DNA from: Arcicella aurantiaca
GTDB taxonomy: Bacteria > Bacteroidota > Bacteroidia > Cytophagales > Spirosomataceae
DNA length: 64,000 bases
Direction: 5' to 3'
NCBI RefSeq assembly: GCF_003148625.1
Contig: NZ_QGGO01000028.1
Location: 1 to 64,000 of the forward strand
This document shows, one piece after another, positions 26,656-35,597 of the stretch. A model generated the notes under the pieces. It was not told the DNA's origin, did no database searches, and was given only the letters and a program-made list of their open reading frames with translations. The position numbers and the translations under genes are program-made. Numbering within the stretch: the first letter of the stretch is position 1; the number at the start of each line of letters is the position of its first letter.

Positions 26656-27216
26656 TTACTTTTTCTTTTCTCTTGGAGAAAACATAATAGACATACGTTT
26701 TCCTTCTAATCTTGGCATTTCATCTGCTTTTCCTACTTCCTCTAATCCTTTTGCAAAATTCAATAGTAATATTTCACCTCTTTCTTTAAACACAATAGAA
26801 CGACCCACAAAGTGAACGTAAGCTTTCACCTTTGCACCTTCTTTCAAGAAATTGATAGCGTGTTTAAGTTTGAAATTAAAGTCATGGTCATCTGTATTAG
26901 GACCGAAACGAATTTCCTTCAATACTGTTTTTGCAGCATTTGCTTTAATTTCTTTTTGTTTTTTCTTTTGTTCGTATTTGAACTTTGCATAGTCCGTAAC
27001 ACGACAAACTGGTGGAACGGCTTTTGGAGAGATTTCTACTAAATCAAGATTCTGCCCTTGGGCAATTTCAAGAGCTTTTTTAAAATCCATTATACCTTGC
27101 TCAACGTTTTCACCTACTAAACGTACTTCAAGCACGCCTTTGATAAGCCCATTGATTCTGTAAGGTTCTTCTTCTCTACGATTATTTCTAAAATTGTTGT
27201 TGGGGCGTAACGCCAT
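26656..27216 (-). CDS. infC: Translation initiation factor IF-3
   Basis: 186-residue IF-3. The N-terminal domain has [46 protein letters not shown], the linker is [15 protein letters not shown], and the C-terminal domain has [32 protein letters not shown]. It follows thrS in the usual thrS-infC order, but rpmI and rplT, which normally come next, are 22 kb away. Start at ATG 27216; rarer AUU-type starts seen in other phyla are not needed here. Confidence 0.97.
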   Translation of the reverse strand: MALRPNNNFRNNRREEEPYRINGLIKGVLEVRLVGENVEQGIMDFKKALEIAQGQNLDLVEISPKAVPPVCRVTDYAKFKYEQKKKQKEIKANAAKTVLKEIRFGPNTDDHDFNFKLKHAINFLKEGAKVKAYVHFVGRSIVFKERGEILLLNFAKGLEEVGKADEMPRLEGKRMSIMFSPREKKK

Positions 27217-27374
27217 ATTCTATAAATGATTGGTTTTAAAATGTTTATATTTTAGGTTTACCTAATTGTAATAACTAATCAACCGCAAATTACTCAAAAA
27301 AGTTACAAAAAAAACTTTTTTTTAGTTTCATTCGAAATCTAACCTAAAAAATGAAACTTTGCAAATTATTTTTA

Positions 27375-27417
27375 ACAATTGATAATGAACAAGTATTACT
27401 TCTTCATTATCAATTGT
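27375..27417 (-). terminator. Hairpin after thrS
   Basis: Perfect 15-bp arms ACAATTGATAATGAA (27375-27389) and complement (27403-27417), just past the thrS stop. It is AT-rich and shares words with the repeat in the prs-rplY gap, so it may be a dispersed palindrome used as a terminator. Confidence 0.5.
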
Positions 27418-27424
27418 CAATTAT

Positions 27425-29365
27425 TTAATATTTGATAATATTCTTATTTACCTCTTCTTGAGCAATTTTAATAAATTCGTCAATTGGCATCATTCCTAAA
27501 TCCCCTTCACCTTTTTTACGAACAGAAACCATCCCTTGTTCAGATTCTTTCTCTCCAACAATCAGCATAAAAGGCAATTTATTAACTTCTGCATCACGAA
27601 TTTTACGACCAATTTTTTCATCACGATGGTCAATATAACCACGTAAATCTTGCTCTTGCAATCTTAAAAATACTTCATTAGCATAATCTTCGTATTTCTC
27701 AGAAATTGGTAAAACAGCCAATTGTTCTGGAGAAAGCCATAATGGGAAGTTACCAGCAGTATTTTCTATTAAAATTGCTACAAAACGCTCTAATGAACCA
27801 AATGGAGCTCTGTGAATCATCACAGGACGGTGTTTTTGATTATCTGAACCTGTATATTCTAATTCAAAACGTTGAGGTAATTGGTAATCTACTTGGATTG
27901 TTCCTAACTGCCATTTACGTCCTAAAGCATCTTTTACCATGAAATCTAATTTAGGACCATAGAATGCTGCTTCACCTAATTCAACAACGGTTGGTAATCC
28001 TTTTGCAGCAGCAGATTTAATAATTGCAGCTTCAGCTTTATCCCAATCTTCGTCTTTACCAATATATTTTTCTTTATTTTCTGGGTCACGAAGAGAAACT
28101 TGTGCCGAATAATTATCAAAACCTAATGCTTTAAATACATAAAGAACTAAGTCGATAACTTTCATGAATTCGTCCTCTACTTGGTCTGGACGACAGAAAA
28201 TGTGTGCATCATCTTGCGTAAAGCCTCTTACACGTGTTAATCCATGTAATTCTCCTGATTGCTCATAACGATAAACTGTTCCAAATTCTGCCAAACGTAA
28301 AGGTAAATCACGGTATGAACGTGGTTTGGTTTTATAAATTTCACAGTGGTGAGGACAGTTCATTGGTTTCAACATAAATTCTTCACCTTCGTCTGGTGTA
28401 TGAATTGGCTGAAACGAATCTGCACCATATTTAGCATAGTGACCAGAAGTTACATATAATTCTTTTGAACCAATATGTGGCGTTATTACAGGAGAGTATC
28501 CCGCACGAACTTGAGCTCTACGAAGGAAATTCTCTAATCTTTCACGCAACATTGTTCCTTTAGGCAACCACAAAGGCAAGCCCATTCCAACTTTTTCCGA
28601 GAAAGCAAACAATTCTAATTCTTTCCCTAATTTACGGTGGTCACGGCGTTTGGCTTCTTCTAAAAGCGTTAAATATTCTTCTAATTCTTTTTGTTTAGGG
28701 AAAGTTACCGCATATACACGAGTCATTTGTTTACGTGAAATATCTCCTCGCCAGTAAGCACCCGCAACACTCATTAATTTAACCGCTTTTACAAATCCAG
28801 TGTTCGGAATATGTGGTCCACGACATAAATCTGTAAAACCTCCTTGCTGATAAAAAGTGATAGAACCATCTTCAAGTCCATCAAGAAGTTCTAATTTATA
28901 TTCATCACCTTTTTCTTCAAAATATTTGATAGCATCAGTTTTGGAAACGGCAGAACGAGTATATTCGTTTTTCTGACGTGCCAATTCGAGCATTTTGTCT
29001 TCAATTTTCTTAAAATCTTCTGAACTGAGTGTTTTTTCACCCATGTCAATATCATAGTAGAAACCTGTATCAATAGCAGGTCCGATTCCAAATTTTGTAC
29101 CCGGATAAATAGCTTCAATAGCCTCTGCCATCAAGTGAGCTGATGAATGCCAAAAGGTTGCTTTCCCATCTAAATCATTCCATGTAAGAAGCTGAAAATC
29201 AGAATCTTCATTAATAGGCAATGACACATCTACCACTTTTCCATTTACTTTGGCTGCCAAAACGTTACGAGCCAATCCTTCAGAAATACTGAGTGCAATG
29301 TCCATCCCAGTTGAACCCTGAGCATACTCTCTGACACTACCATCTGGCAATTTAATTTTAATCAT
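27425..29365 (-). CDS. thrS: Threonyl-tRNA synthetase
   Basis: 646-residue class II aminoacyl-tRNA synthetase. It has an N-terminal TGS domain ([14 protein letters not shown]), the editing domain with [16 protein letters not shown] and a later [10 protein letters not shown], class II motif 2 in the [17 protein letters not shown] region, the zinc-site [11 protein letters not shown], and the C-terminal anticodon-binding domain ([18 protein letters not shown]). Full length. It leads into infC 208 bases downstream. Confidence 0.98.
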   Translation of the reverse strand: MIKIKLPDGSVREYAQGSTGMDIALSISEGLARNVLAAKVNGKVVDVSLPINEDSDFQLLTWNDLDGKATFWHSSAHLMAEAIEAIYPGTKFGIGPAIDTGFYYDIDMGEKTLSSEDFKKIEDKMLELARQKNEYTRSAVSKTDAIKYFEEKGDEYKLELLDGLEDGSITFYQQGGFTDLCRGPHIPNTGFVKAVKLMSVAGAYWRGDISRKQMTRVYAVTFPKQKELEEYLTLLEEAKRRDHRKLGKELELFAFSEKVGMGLPLWLPKGTMLRERLENFLRRAQVRAGYSPVITPHIGSKELYVTSGHYAKYGADSFQPIHTPDEGEEFMLKPMNCPHHCEIYKTKPRSYRDLPLRLAEFGTVYRYEQSGELHGLTRVRGFTQDDAHIFCRPDQVEDEFMKVIDLVLYVFKALGFDNYSAQVSLRDPENKEKYIGKDEDWDKAEAAIIKSAAAKGLPTVVELGEAAFYGPKLDFMVKDALGRKWQLGTIQVDYQLPQRFELEYTGSDNQKHRPVMIHRAPFGSLERFVAILIENTAGNFPLWLSPEQLAVLPISEKYEDYANEVFLRLQEQDLRGYIDHRDEKIGRKIRDAEVNKLPFMLIVGEKESEQGMVSVRKKGEGDLGMMPIDEFIKIAQEEVNKNIIKY

Positions 29366-29453
29366 TTTTTTTGTGTTTGTTTGAAGCGGTTTTGATTGAA
29401 AATCAGTGTTTTACAACTAACAATTCTTTCCAAATTCTTCAATTGTTTATAGT

Positions 29454-30623
29454 TTAGTTTATTCCTTTCGATTGTATTGGTTTCAACAAATTGGTATCAA
29501 CTGACGACCGTTTGGGCATTTCAAACTTAGGAAATGCGGCGGTGTCATATTTCAAATCAAAATTGGGCATATATTCACCGTATAATTGTTTTCGTTGAGC
29601 TCGTGAAACACCATCAATTGCCCTATAATCTTGATTATTTTCACTCAGCATTTGATTATAATATTCCTCCGCTTTTTCGTATTGACCTGTAAACTCCAAA
29701 CATTGTGCCACGTAATATCTTGCATCAGGATATTTAGGGTTGTGTTTATAAGTTCTTTCAAAATAAGGCAAGGCAAATTTGAAGGCTCGTGTTTTAAAAT
29801 ATATCATACCTGCACTAAAACTTGCTTGAACAAAATTAGTATCTAATAATATAGCTTTACTGTAACATTGTACGGCACTATCAAATTTCCAAGCACGCTG
29901 ATATGTATTTCCTCTTTGAAAATATAAGGGAGCACTTTTAGGATGATATTTGAGGGCTTCCTGACTATACAAAAGTGCCAAATCATACTGTTTTAGATTT
30001 GTATGAACTTGAATTAACTTTAAATAAGCAGGCAAAAAACTGGGTTTCAGTCCCAAAGTTTGCTGATAAAGTGCCAAAGCCGTCGTTGTATCTGCGGTTT
30101 TAGCAGCAATTTCACCTTGATAAAAATAAGTTTCGCCATTATTTGGAGAAATTTGCAAAGCTTTTCTCAAATAAGAACGTGCCGTCCCAAATTGGCGTAA
30201 TTGCTGGTACAAATCACCTAAAAGTGTAAATAACTCTGGCGATTCTATGTTTAAAACCTCCGCTTTTGAGGCAGCTTCCAAAGCCAATCGTGGTTCTCCC
30301 GATGCTCTCAGAATTAAGGCTTTAGCTTGAAAATAACTCCCAACGTTAGGTTTTATTCCAATGGCATTATTAATATCTTCTAACGCCTCTTTAATTTTTT
30401 CGTTTTCTAATAATAAAAGGGAGCGTTTGTAATAATTTTCAGAACTATTGGGAGCTGCATCAATAGCATCCGTTAAAAATGCAATTGCAGCATCTCGACG
30501 GGCTTTTTCTGTAACTTCTGGGACAGGCGGTATTGTTATACCTCTTTTAGATTCGCTTATACAGGAAGCCAAAATTGTAACGATAAAACAAAAATTTATA
30601 AAAGTCAGTAAAAACCTATTCAT
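29454..30623 (-). CDS. TPR-repeat lipoprotein
   Basis: 389-residue lipoprotein. A lipobox at TILASC (Cys about 21) ends the signal sequence. About eight tetratricopeptide repeats fill residues 45-345 (examples: NYYKRSLLLLENEKIKEAL, TYFYQGEIAAKTADTTTAL, ARYYVAQCLEFTGQYEKAE). The C-terminal tail is proline/charged and ends near SSVDTNLLKPIQ. It probably scaffolds envelope proteins. A -7 motif (TAATTTTG, 30628-30635) lies immediately before the start, implying an almost leaderless mRNA. Confidence 0.88.
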   Translation of the reverse strand: MNRFLLTFINFCFIVTILASCISESKRGITIPPVPEVTEKARRDAAIAFLTDAIDAAPNSSENYYKRSLLLLENEKIKEALEDINNAIGIKPNVGSYFQAKALILRASGEPRLALEAASKAEVLNIESPELFTLLGDLYQQLRQFGTARSYLRKALQISPNNGETYFYQGEIAAKTADTTTALALYQQTLGLKPSFLPAYLKLIQVHTNLKQYDLALLYSQEALKYHPKSAPLYFQRGNTYQRAWKFDSAVQCYSKAILLDTNFVQASFSAGMIYFKTRAFKFALPYFERTYKHNPKYPDARYYVAQCLEFTGQYEKAEEYYNQMLSENNQDYRAIDGVSRAQRKQLYGEYMPNFDLKYDTAAFPKFEMPKRSSVDTNLLKPIQSKGIN

Positions 30624-30627
30624 TAAT

Positions 30628-30635
30628 CAAAATTA
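30628..30635 (-). promoter_or_regulatory. -7 motif TAATTTTG for the TPR lipoprotein
   Basis: Minus-strand TAnnTTTG match only 5 bases from the start codon. Transcription would begin at or very near the ATG. Confidence 0.45.
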
Positions 30636-30770
30636 CAAAATGAATACAATTAAGTATTGGGCTTGAGTTATTTATTGGCGAAAATTTTCATTTGGAAGAG
30701 CAATTTTATACCATTTTGATATTTTTATGTCAAGAATATATTATTATTCTTTAAACAATTGCAATTTTCT

Positions 30771-30800
30771 TTTGTTAAATGAAAAATATAAGTAGCTTTG
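30771..30800 (+). promoter_or_regulatory. Full Bacteroidota promoter for the 22-codon micro-gene
   Basis: TTTG (30771-30774), 18-base spacer, TAGCTTTG (30793-30800). This is one of the two best matches to the complete -33/-7 consensus in the window, and the only gene-like thing it can drive is the short frame at 30837. Confidence 0.65.
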
Positions 30801-30836
30801 TATCAAAACATTAACCACTTTTAACACTAACCACAA

Positions 30837-30905
30837 ATGAAAAAAATTTACTATTTCGTCATCTTCCTTGTTTTTTTAAAAGCTCTTGAAGTTTTTGCTC
30901 AATAA
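30837..30905 (+). CDS. Putative signal-peptide-only micropeptide
   Basis: A 22-codon frame beginning MKKIYYFVIFLVF and ending LEVFAQ then TAA. It has exactly the layout of a Bacteroidota signal peptide (two lysines, hydrophobic core, A-x-Q-type end), but the stop falls where the mature protein should begin. It is framed by a consensus promoter 36 bases upstream and a strong terminator 8 bases downstream, so the transcript would be about 140 bases. It could be a real micropeptide, a small RNA with an incidental frame, or the remnant of a deleted secreted-protein gene. Confidence 0.45.
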   Translation: MKKIYYFVIFLVFLKALEVFAQ

Positions 30906-30912
30906 GAAAGAT

Positions 30913-30950
30913 AAAAGGGTCAGGTATTATTTATCTGACCCTTTTTTATT
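30913..30950. terminator. Terminator after micro-gene, shared with methyltransferase gene
   Basis: 11-bp perfect arms AAAAGGGTCAG (30913-30923) and CTGACCCTTTT (30935-30945) followed by TT. U-runs exist in both directions, so it can serve the convergent methyltransferase gene too. Confidence 0.88.
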
Positions 30951-31845
30951 AAACACTTGCAAAACGATAAAAAACGCCCAATGGCAATTTTTTATCAAAG
31001 CTATCTTTCAAATATAATTCGCCAAATTCATGATTTTTTGACTGTTCAAAAGAGCATTTCACTAAGTTTTCAACAATTAACGACGAAAAGCCCATTGAAT
31101 ACATATTTAAAATCAAGAAGTAATTTTCTTTATCTAAAATTTGGGCAACAGTTTTCAATAATTCATTAATTTGTTCTTCTAAAATCCAACGTTCGCCGTC
31201 TGGCCCACGTCCATAAGCAGGCGGGTCAAGAATGATTCCGTTATAAGTATTACCTCTTTTGGCTTCACGTTTTACAAATTTCAAAGCATCTTCAACCACC
31301 CAACGAATATTTTCTAAGTTACTCGCTTCCATGTTCTCACGTGACCATGAAATCACTTGTTTGATAGAATCAACGTGGGTAATATCTGCCCCTGCTTGCT
31401 TGGAAGCAATTGAAGCCCCGCCCGTGTAAGCAAAGAGATTCAATATTTTAGGCGTTTTTACAGGCAATTTCTTAATTTTATCCTGAATAAAATCCCAATT
31501 TGACGCTTGTTCAGGAAAAATCCCAACGTGTTTGAAAGAAGACAACGCTAATTTAAAGTTTAAGTCTAAATCAGCCGTTTTATAATTCATAAACCAACGG
31601 TCTTCCATCCCTTTTTTCATAATCCACTCCCCTTTTTCCTGCGAACCTTTCTCTTTTTTAAAGATAGCATTGGCAGTTCTTTCCCATTCAGATTCGGGCA
31701 TAGATTTATCCCAAGCCGCCTGTGGTTCTGGACGACGAAGAATATATTTCCCAAATTTTTCTAATTTCTCAAACCCACCCGAATCAATCAGTTGATATTC
31801 TTTCCAGTTTTGTGGTGTTTGTAGTTGTATTGTCTCTTGTTGCAT
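30949..31845 (-). CDS. Class I SAM-dependent methyltransferase, RlmI-like
   Basis: 298-residue methyltransferase resembling 23S rRNA m5C methyltransferases. The SAM loop is LNLFAYTGGASIASKQAGADITHVD, the acidic/adenine region is VVEDALKFVKRE, and the catalytic motif is GIILDPPAYGRGPDGE. The N-terminal RNA-binding region is reduced. I used the ATG at 31845 (MQQETIQ). The in-frame ATG at 31869 would overlap the expected transcription start, since a TATCTTTG motif lies at 31874-31881. Exact substrate not determinable. Confidence 0.82.
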   Translation of the reverse strand: MQQETIQLQTPQNWKEYQLIDSGGFEKLEKFGKYILRRPEPQAAWDKSMPESEWERTANAIFKKEKGSQEKGEWIMKKGMEDRWFMNYKTADLDLNFKLALSSFKHVGIFPEQASNWDFIQDKIKKLPVKTPKILNLFAYTGGASIASKQAGADITHVDSIKQVISWSRENMEASNLENIRWVVEDALKFVKREAKRGNTYNGIILDPPAYGRGPDGERWILEEQINELLKTVAQILDKENYFLILNMYSMGFSSLIVENLVKCSFEQSKNHEFGELYLKDSFDKKLPLGVFYRFASV

Positions 31846-31873
31846 AATAAAAAATGGCACTATAACCATTTAG

Positions 31874-31881
31874 CAAAGATA
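31874..31881 (-). promoter_or_regulatory. -7 motif TATCTTTG for the methyltransferase
   Basis: Minus-strand TAnnTTTG match 29 bases from the chosen start; supports ATG 31845 over 31869. Confidence 0.5.
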
Positions 31882-31907
31882 ATTTTATTATATGGCTTAA
31901 CAAACAA

Positions 31908-31942
31908 TAAAAGCCTCTAAACATTTTGCTTAGAGGCTTTTA
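31908..31942. terminator. Terminator after the 31970-33577 gene
   Basis: 13-bp perfect arms TAAAAGCCTCTAA (31908-31920) and complement (31930-31942), with T-runs on both strands. Confidence 0.8.
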
Positions 31943-31969
31943 TTTACGATGCAGAAACATCGCTCTACA

Positions 31970-33577
31970 CTAAAACGATACTTTGTTCAAATAATATACA
32001 TTTCTTCTTCCTCCTTCTTGTTCGTTGTTAATTCTTTGATAACCAGAGGCGATGAAATAATTATTGTACCAAAAATCAATGTTATCAGAAGAGGTTTGTT
32101 TTACTTTATCGCCTTCCAATTGCGTTTCGATGGGTCTTGGTTGGGTATTTTCAAGCACTTTCTCTGCTTTGATAATTTTTGTAAATATTTGCCCTTTGTT
32201 ACTATATGAAAGTGCAATTTCGTCTCCTTTGATAGAAGCTTTTACTTTTTCGGTAAGCTTCTGCTCTTTTACATCTTTCATTTCAATGCTGTTATCCCAC
32301 AAAAGATTTCCTTTTTCGTCAAATGCCGCTACAATTGCGTGGGTGTAAATCCAGCCATCAAACGCTTGGGAGTTATTATAATTTCTATTTCCCCAACCCC
32401 AAGGCGAATAATACGAACTAAACGGCGAATACAAACCGTAGTTTCCGTAGCCCCAACGATATGGATTATAAAATGATGAATACGGACTTCCAAAGCTATT
32501 CCAACCATTGCCAAAACCATAAGGACTTACATTGTTGTAACGATAATCTGCATAAAATGCTTCGGCAACCATGATGTATTTATCGTCTTGTTTGACAATA
32601 TCGTGGACTAACAAACGATAATCTAAACGTAAATCCTCTCCTTTCTCTTTTTTGTCTTGTATTTTACGTTCCTGCTTTTCACGCTGACGGTCTGACATAA
32701 AACTAAAAAAGTTCTTAAACTCTGTAAAACTATGAAATTTCACATCAACAGGCTCATTATCAATTAATTTCGTAAAATAAATCCCTTGTGAAGTTGGTCC
32801 TTTTGAAGAACCAATCGTGTTTTTGTGTCCATACGTGCCAAACATCACTTCCGTAGAATCAGAAACTAAGCTCAAACGCCCGTTCATCATAGCAAATTCA
32901 TTTTCAGGGTCCATCACAATTTGTGTTATTTGTTTTCCATATTCATCGAAAGACTTTAACACTAATTGGTAATTTTTACCACGAGTTCCAACTGCGTAAG
33001 TTACGTTGACTAATCCAGAGGTAGTATCTAATTCCATCGACTGGATTTCAGCTTGACTTTTTAAAGCACTTGGTAAAATTTTAGTTTTACGTTCCTGTAA
33101 ATTCGTAAATAAGATAACTGGTTGAGAATTTACAACACCACCAATAAAAACGGATGAATTGAGTGCCTGAAAATCAGAAACTTCCATTCTATCAACTGAC
33201 ATAATTTGGTATTTCTCAATAAAGCCCGGTCCAATATTTACTTTTACTACTTCATAAACGTTACTTCTATAACGGCTAAAAAGTAAATACAGATTTTTAC
33301 CGTCATAAGCGTGTTTTACATAATCTAAACTTGCATCAATTGTACCATTTACCACCCACAGACGGTCTAAATTAGTATCATATCTGGTGAGTGTATAATT
33401 AGTTTTATTGAGTTGATTCAATACCAAAACACCCTGTTCATTAATAGGAATTGTAAACATTTCGGTGCTGTTGGCTGGCATCGGAATTTCAAGGCGTTTT
33501 ATACTTTGGGCTTCTGAAAATATAGAAACAAGTGATAAAACCAACAGTAGTGAGTTACGAAAAAAAAGCGTTTTCAT
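31970..33577 (-). CDS. Secreted protein with aromatic low-complexity tract, unknown
   Basis: 535-residue exported protein not recognised as a named family. The signal peptide (1-23, ending SEAQ) is followed by beta-rich sequence that could form a propeller-like fold (about 25-300), a basic helix (SDRQREKQERKIQDKKEKGED), then a striking tract rich in Y, F, W, G, N, S and P (about 365-420, e.g. YNPYRWGYGNYGLYSP), and a final beta-rich part. The tract has no cysteines and no regular period. It may be a flexible or adhesive surface segment (inference). Confidence 0.7.
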   Translation of the reverse strand: MKTLFFRNSLLLVLSLVSIFSEAQSIKRLEIPMPANSTEMFTIPINEQGVLVLNQLNKTNYTLTRYDTNLDRLWVVNGTIDASLDYVKHAYDGKNLYLLFSRYRSNVYEVVKVNIGPGFIEKYQIMSVDRMEVSDFQALNSSVFIGGVVNSQPVILFTNLQERKTKILPSALKSQAEIQSMELDTTSGLVNVTYAVGTRGKNYQLVLKSFDEYGKQITQIVMDPENEFAMMNGRLSLVSDSTEVMFGTYGHKNTIGSSKGPTSQGIYFTKLIDNEPVDVKFHSFTEFKNFFSFMSDRQREKQERKIQDKKEKGEDLRLDYRLLVHDIVKQDDKYIMVAEAFYADYRYNNVSPYGFGNGWNSFGSPYSSFYNPYRWGYGNYGLYSPFSSYYSPWGWGNRNYNNSQAFDGWIYTHAIVAAFDEKGNLLWDNSIEMKDVKEQKLTEKVKASIKGDEIALSYSNKGQIFTKIIKAEKVLENTQPRPIETQLEGDKVKQTSSDNIDFWYNNYFIASGYQRINNEQEGGRRNVYYLNKVSF

Positions 33578-33614
33578 GGATTGATAATGGTTAAATTTTC
33601 TTGTCTAACTCCAA

Positions 33615-34022
33615 TTAATCATGAGCTAAACCAAGAATAATATCAAATTCTTCGGGTTTGATGGCAGTCACAGACAACCTCATTTGCTTAATTAAACCAA
33701 TATCTTTCAATCTTTCATCGGCTTTAATTTGCTTTAAGGTTACCGTCTTAGGCAATTTTTCAACAGGAACTAAATCTACTACTACCCAACGATTATCTTC
33801 GGTTGTTGGGTCTTGATAAGCTTCTTTTACAACTTTTGCTAAACCTACAATTTCCAGACCTTCATTGGAATGATAGAAAAAAACTAAGTCGCCAACTTGC
33901 ATGGCTTTAAGATTGTTCCGTGCTTGATAGTTACGAACACCGTCCCAAACACCTGTCCCTTGATTAACGAAATCATCCCAAGAATATTTGAAGGGTTCTG
34001 ATTTTACGAGCCAATAATTCAT
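33615..34022 (-). CDS. EVE domain protein
   Basis: 135-residue single EVE domain (PUA-like fold), full length for the family. Visible signatures: MNYWLVKSEPFKYSWDDF at the start, WDGVRNYQARNNLKAMQVGDLVFFYHS, and VGLAKVVKEAYQDPT. EVE proteins bind modified bases in DNA or RNA; here it stands alone with no restriction or modification partner. Function in this organism unknown. Confidence 0.92.
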   Translation of the reverse strand: MNYWLVKSEPFKYSWDDFVNQGTGVWDGVRNYQARNNLKAMQVGDLVFFYHSNEGLEIVGLAKVVKEAYQDPTTEDNRWVVVDLVPVEKLPKTVTLKQIKADERLKDIGLIKQMRLSVTAIKPEEFDIILGLAHD

Positions 34023-34066
34023 TAGATTTTAATTAGAATTGATACAGATGATTATCTGTTCTTGTT

Positions 34067-34165
34067 TGATACAGCCCAAAGTCTGTATTACTTTACTAAA
34101 ATATTTCAAAGTTTTTGATACAGACTAAAGTCTGTGTTACTTTACTAAAATATCCCAAAGTTTTT
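34067..34165. repeat. 49-bp tandem duplication over the end of the sirtuin gene
   Basis: Two adjacent copies (34067-34115 and 34116-34164) of a unit starting TGATACAG and ending CAAAGTTTTT, with six or so differences. The second copy contains the last codons and stop of the sirtuin gene; the first is the extra copy downstream of it. Both carry a CAGACT/AGTCTG-type palindrome. Confidence 0.75.
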
Positions 34166-34823
34166 CCAAACCTTCACTTCCTCCAGCTTCTATAAATGTC
34201 ATCGTTGATTTCATAGAAATATCTGGCTTTTTAGGGTCGATAATATAAATTGGGACTTTATTTCCAACATAATTTACTAAACTTGCCGCTGGATAAACTT
34301 GCATTGACGTACCCACAACTACAAAAATATCGGCTTCGGCAGATAATTCTACGGCATTCATTATTTCGGGGACATCTTCGCCAAACCATACAATATGTGG
34401 ACGCATTTGCGTTCCGTCTTGAGCTTTTTCACCCATTTCTATCGAACGATAGCCAATATCATAGATTTTATTTACGTCATTACAGCCACGAGCTTGGGTA
34501 AGTTGTCCGTGAAGATGAAGTACATTGGTTGAACCTCCTCTTTCGTGCAAATCATCTACATTTTGTGTGATAATTCGGACGTTGAAATACTGTTCGAGTC
34601 GAGCTAAAATCTTGTGTCCTCCATTTGGTTCAACAGTTGCTAATTGCTCACGGCGTTGATTGTAAAATCTTTGAACCAAAGCAGGGTCTTTTTGCCAACC
34701 TTGTGGCGTAGCAACATCTTCAATGGAATGGTTTTCCCAAAGTCCGTTTGAATCTCTAAAAGTTGCGATACCACTTTCTGCTGAAATTCCTGCTCCTGTT
34801 AGAACTACTAATGTTTTTTTCAT
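34137..34823 (-). CDS. NAD-dependent protein deacylase (sirtuin)
   Basis: 228-residue Sir2-family protein. The NAD loop is VVLTGAGISAESGIATFRDSNGLW (7-29), then ITQNVDDLHERGG (86-97) and the catalytic histidine in NVLHLHG (H105). Only one cysteine (RGC) is present in the small domain, so the four-cysteine zinc site of classic CobB is missing, as in some Bacteroidota homologues. RPHIVWFGEDVP and VVGTSMQVYPAASLVN follow. Its start overlaps the stop of the Uma2 gene (ATGA), indicating translational coupling. Confidence 0.92.
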   Translation of the reverse strand: MKKTLVVLTGAGISAESGIATFRDSNGLWENHSIEDVATPQGWQKDPALVQRFYNQRREQLATVEPNGGHKILARLEQYFNVRIITQNVDDLHERGGSTNVLHLHGQLTQARGCNDVNKIYDIGYRSIEMGEKAQDGTQMRPHIVWFGEDVPEIMNAVELSAEADIFVVVGTSMQVYPAASLVNYVGNKVPIYIIDPKKPDISMKSTMTFIEAGGSEGLEKLWDILVK

Positions 34824-35440
34824 TTTTTCAAAAGGCTTAATTGAAACTCAAATTCTACTAATACATTTTCACCCGAAAGTATTTTATCAAAACCAATTAC
34901 TTTCGAAATTGTTCCATCTATTCTGTAAATAAAAACCTCCTCTACTTTTGTATTTATCAACCAACCTAATTGAACGCCATTCTCGATATATTCTTCCATT
35001 TTGAGCTGACATTCTTTCAACGAATCAGTTTCAGACATTAATTCAACCACAAAATCGGGCGACAAAGGAATATGTTTTTTTAATTCTTCCCGACTTAAAC
35101 TTTGATATTTTTCTTCAGATAGCCACGACGCATCGGGCGAACGAACCGCTGAATTGGGTAATTTGAAACCCGTTGATGAATCAAAAACATGACCTTCATG
35201 CTTTCTTTTCCAAAACATCAAATCAGCATTTATTTCTGAATTGAGTTCTCCCGTAAGTCCTCCTGTTGGTGGCATAAAAATGATAGTTCCATCGGCATTA
35301 CGCTCGATTTTAAGGTGTTCGTTATCTTGGCAAAAATCAAAGAAAGCATCATCATCCATATTGAATCTCGAAAAATTCAGTATTCGACTTTGATGTTCAT
35401 CACTCAGATTTTGTGTCATTTTAGAAATAGGATAAGTCAT
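34820..35440 (-). CDS. Uma2 (DUF820) family putative endonuclease
   Basis: About 206 residues from the ATG at 35440 (MTYPISKMTQN); a longer frame starts at 35497, but two -7 motifs lie between the two starts. The PD-(D/E)XK-like core is visible as SPDASWLSEEKY, PDFVVELMSETDSLKECQLKMEEYIENGVQLGWLI. Members are widespread and mostly uncharacterised, often in many copies. The gene overlaps the sirtuin by 4 bases. No toxin or restriction partner is obvious. Confidence 0.85.
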   Translation of the reverse strand: MTYPISKMTQNLSDEHQSRILNFSRFNMDDDAFFDFCQDNEHLKIERNADGTIIFMPPTGGLTGELNSEINADLMFWKRKHEGHVFDSSTGFKLPNSAVRSPDASWLSEEKYQSLSREELKKHIPLSPDFVVELMSETDSLKECQLKMEEYIENGVQLGWLINTKVEEVFIYRIDGTISKVIGFDKILSGENVLVEFEFQLSLLKK

Positions 35441-35455
35441 AATCTTTGGTTTTGC

Positions 35456-35471
35456 CAAATTTACAAATTTA
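35456..35471 (-). promoter_or_regulatory. Two adjacent -7 motifs TAAATTTG for Uma2-sirtuin
   Basis: Minus-strand TAnnTTTG matches at 35456-35463 and 35464-35471, back to back. A TTTG lies 22 bases upstream of the start-proximal copy (35486-35489). They support the start at 35440. Confidence 0.45.
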
Positions 35472-35597
35472 TTTTTACCGTAAAACAAAAAGACCATAGA
35501 TGAAACGGATTAAATTAATTAACATCGAACTTTCGTGAAAATTTGTTTAATCTGTTTAATCTGTGGTCTTTTTATTGATTATAGAAGTTCGGAAAAT

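Noticed and set aside
29366-29453. Riboswitch or T-box upstream of thrS or other biosynthetic genes
   Set aside because: No long structured leader or T-box-like sequence is visible before thrS, folD, prs or topA; their -7 motifs, where seen, lie close to the start codons.
33615-34022. EVE protein as part of a modification-dependent restriction system
   Set aside because: It is a single free-standing EVE domain of normal length with no nuclease or methyltransferase partner.
34137-35440. Uma2-sirtuin pair as an anti-phage defence system
   Set aside because: The sirtuin has the full deacylase motif set of a housekeeping enzyme, Uma2 genes are common and scattered, and no other defence genes are nearby.
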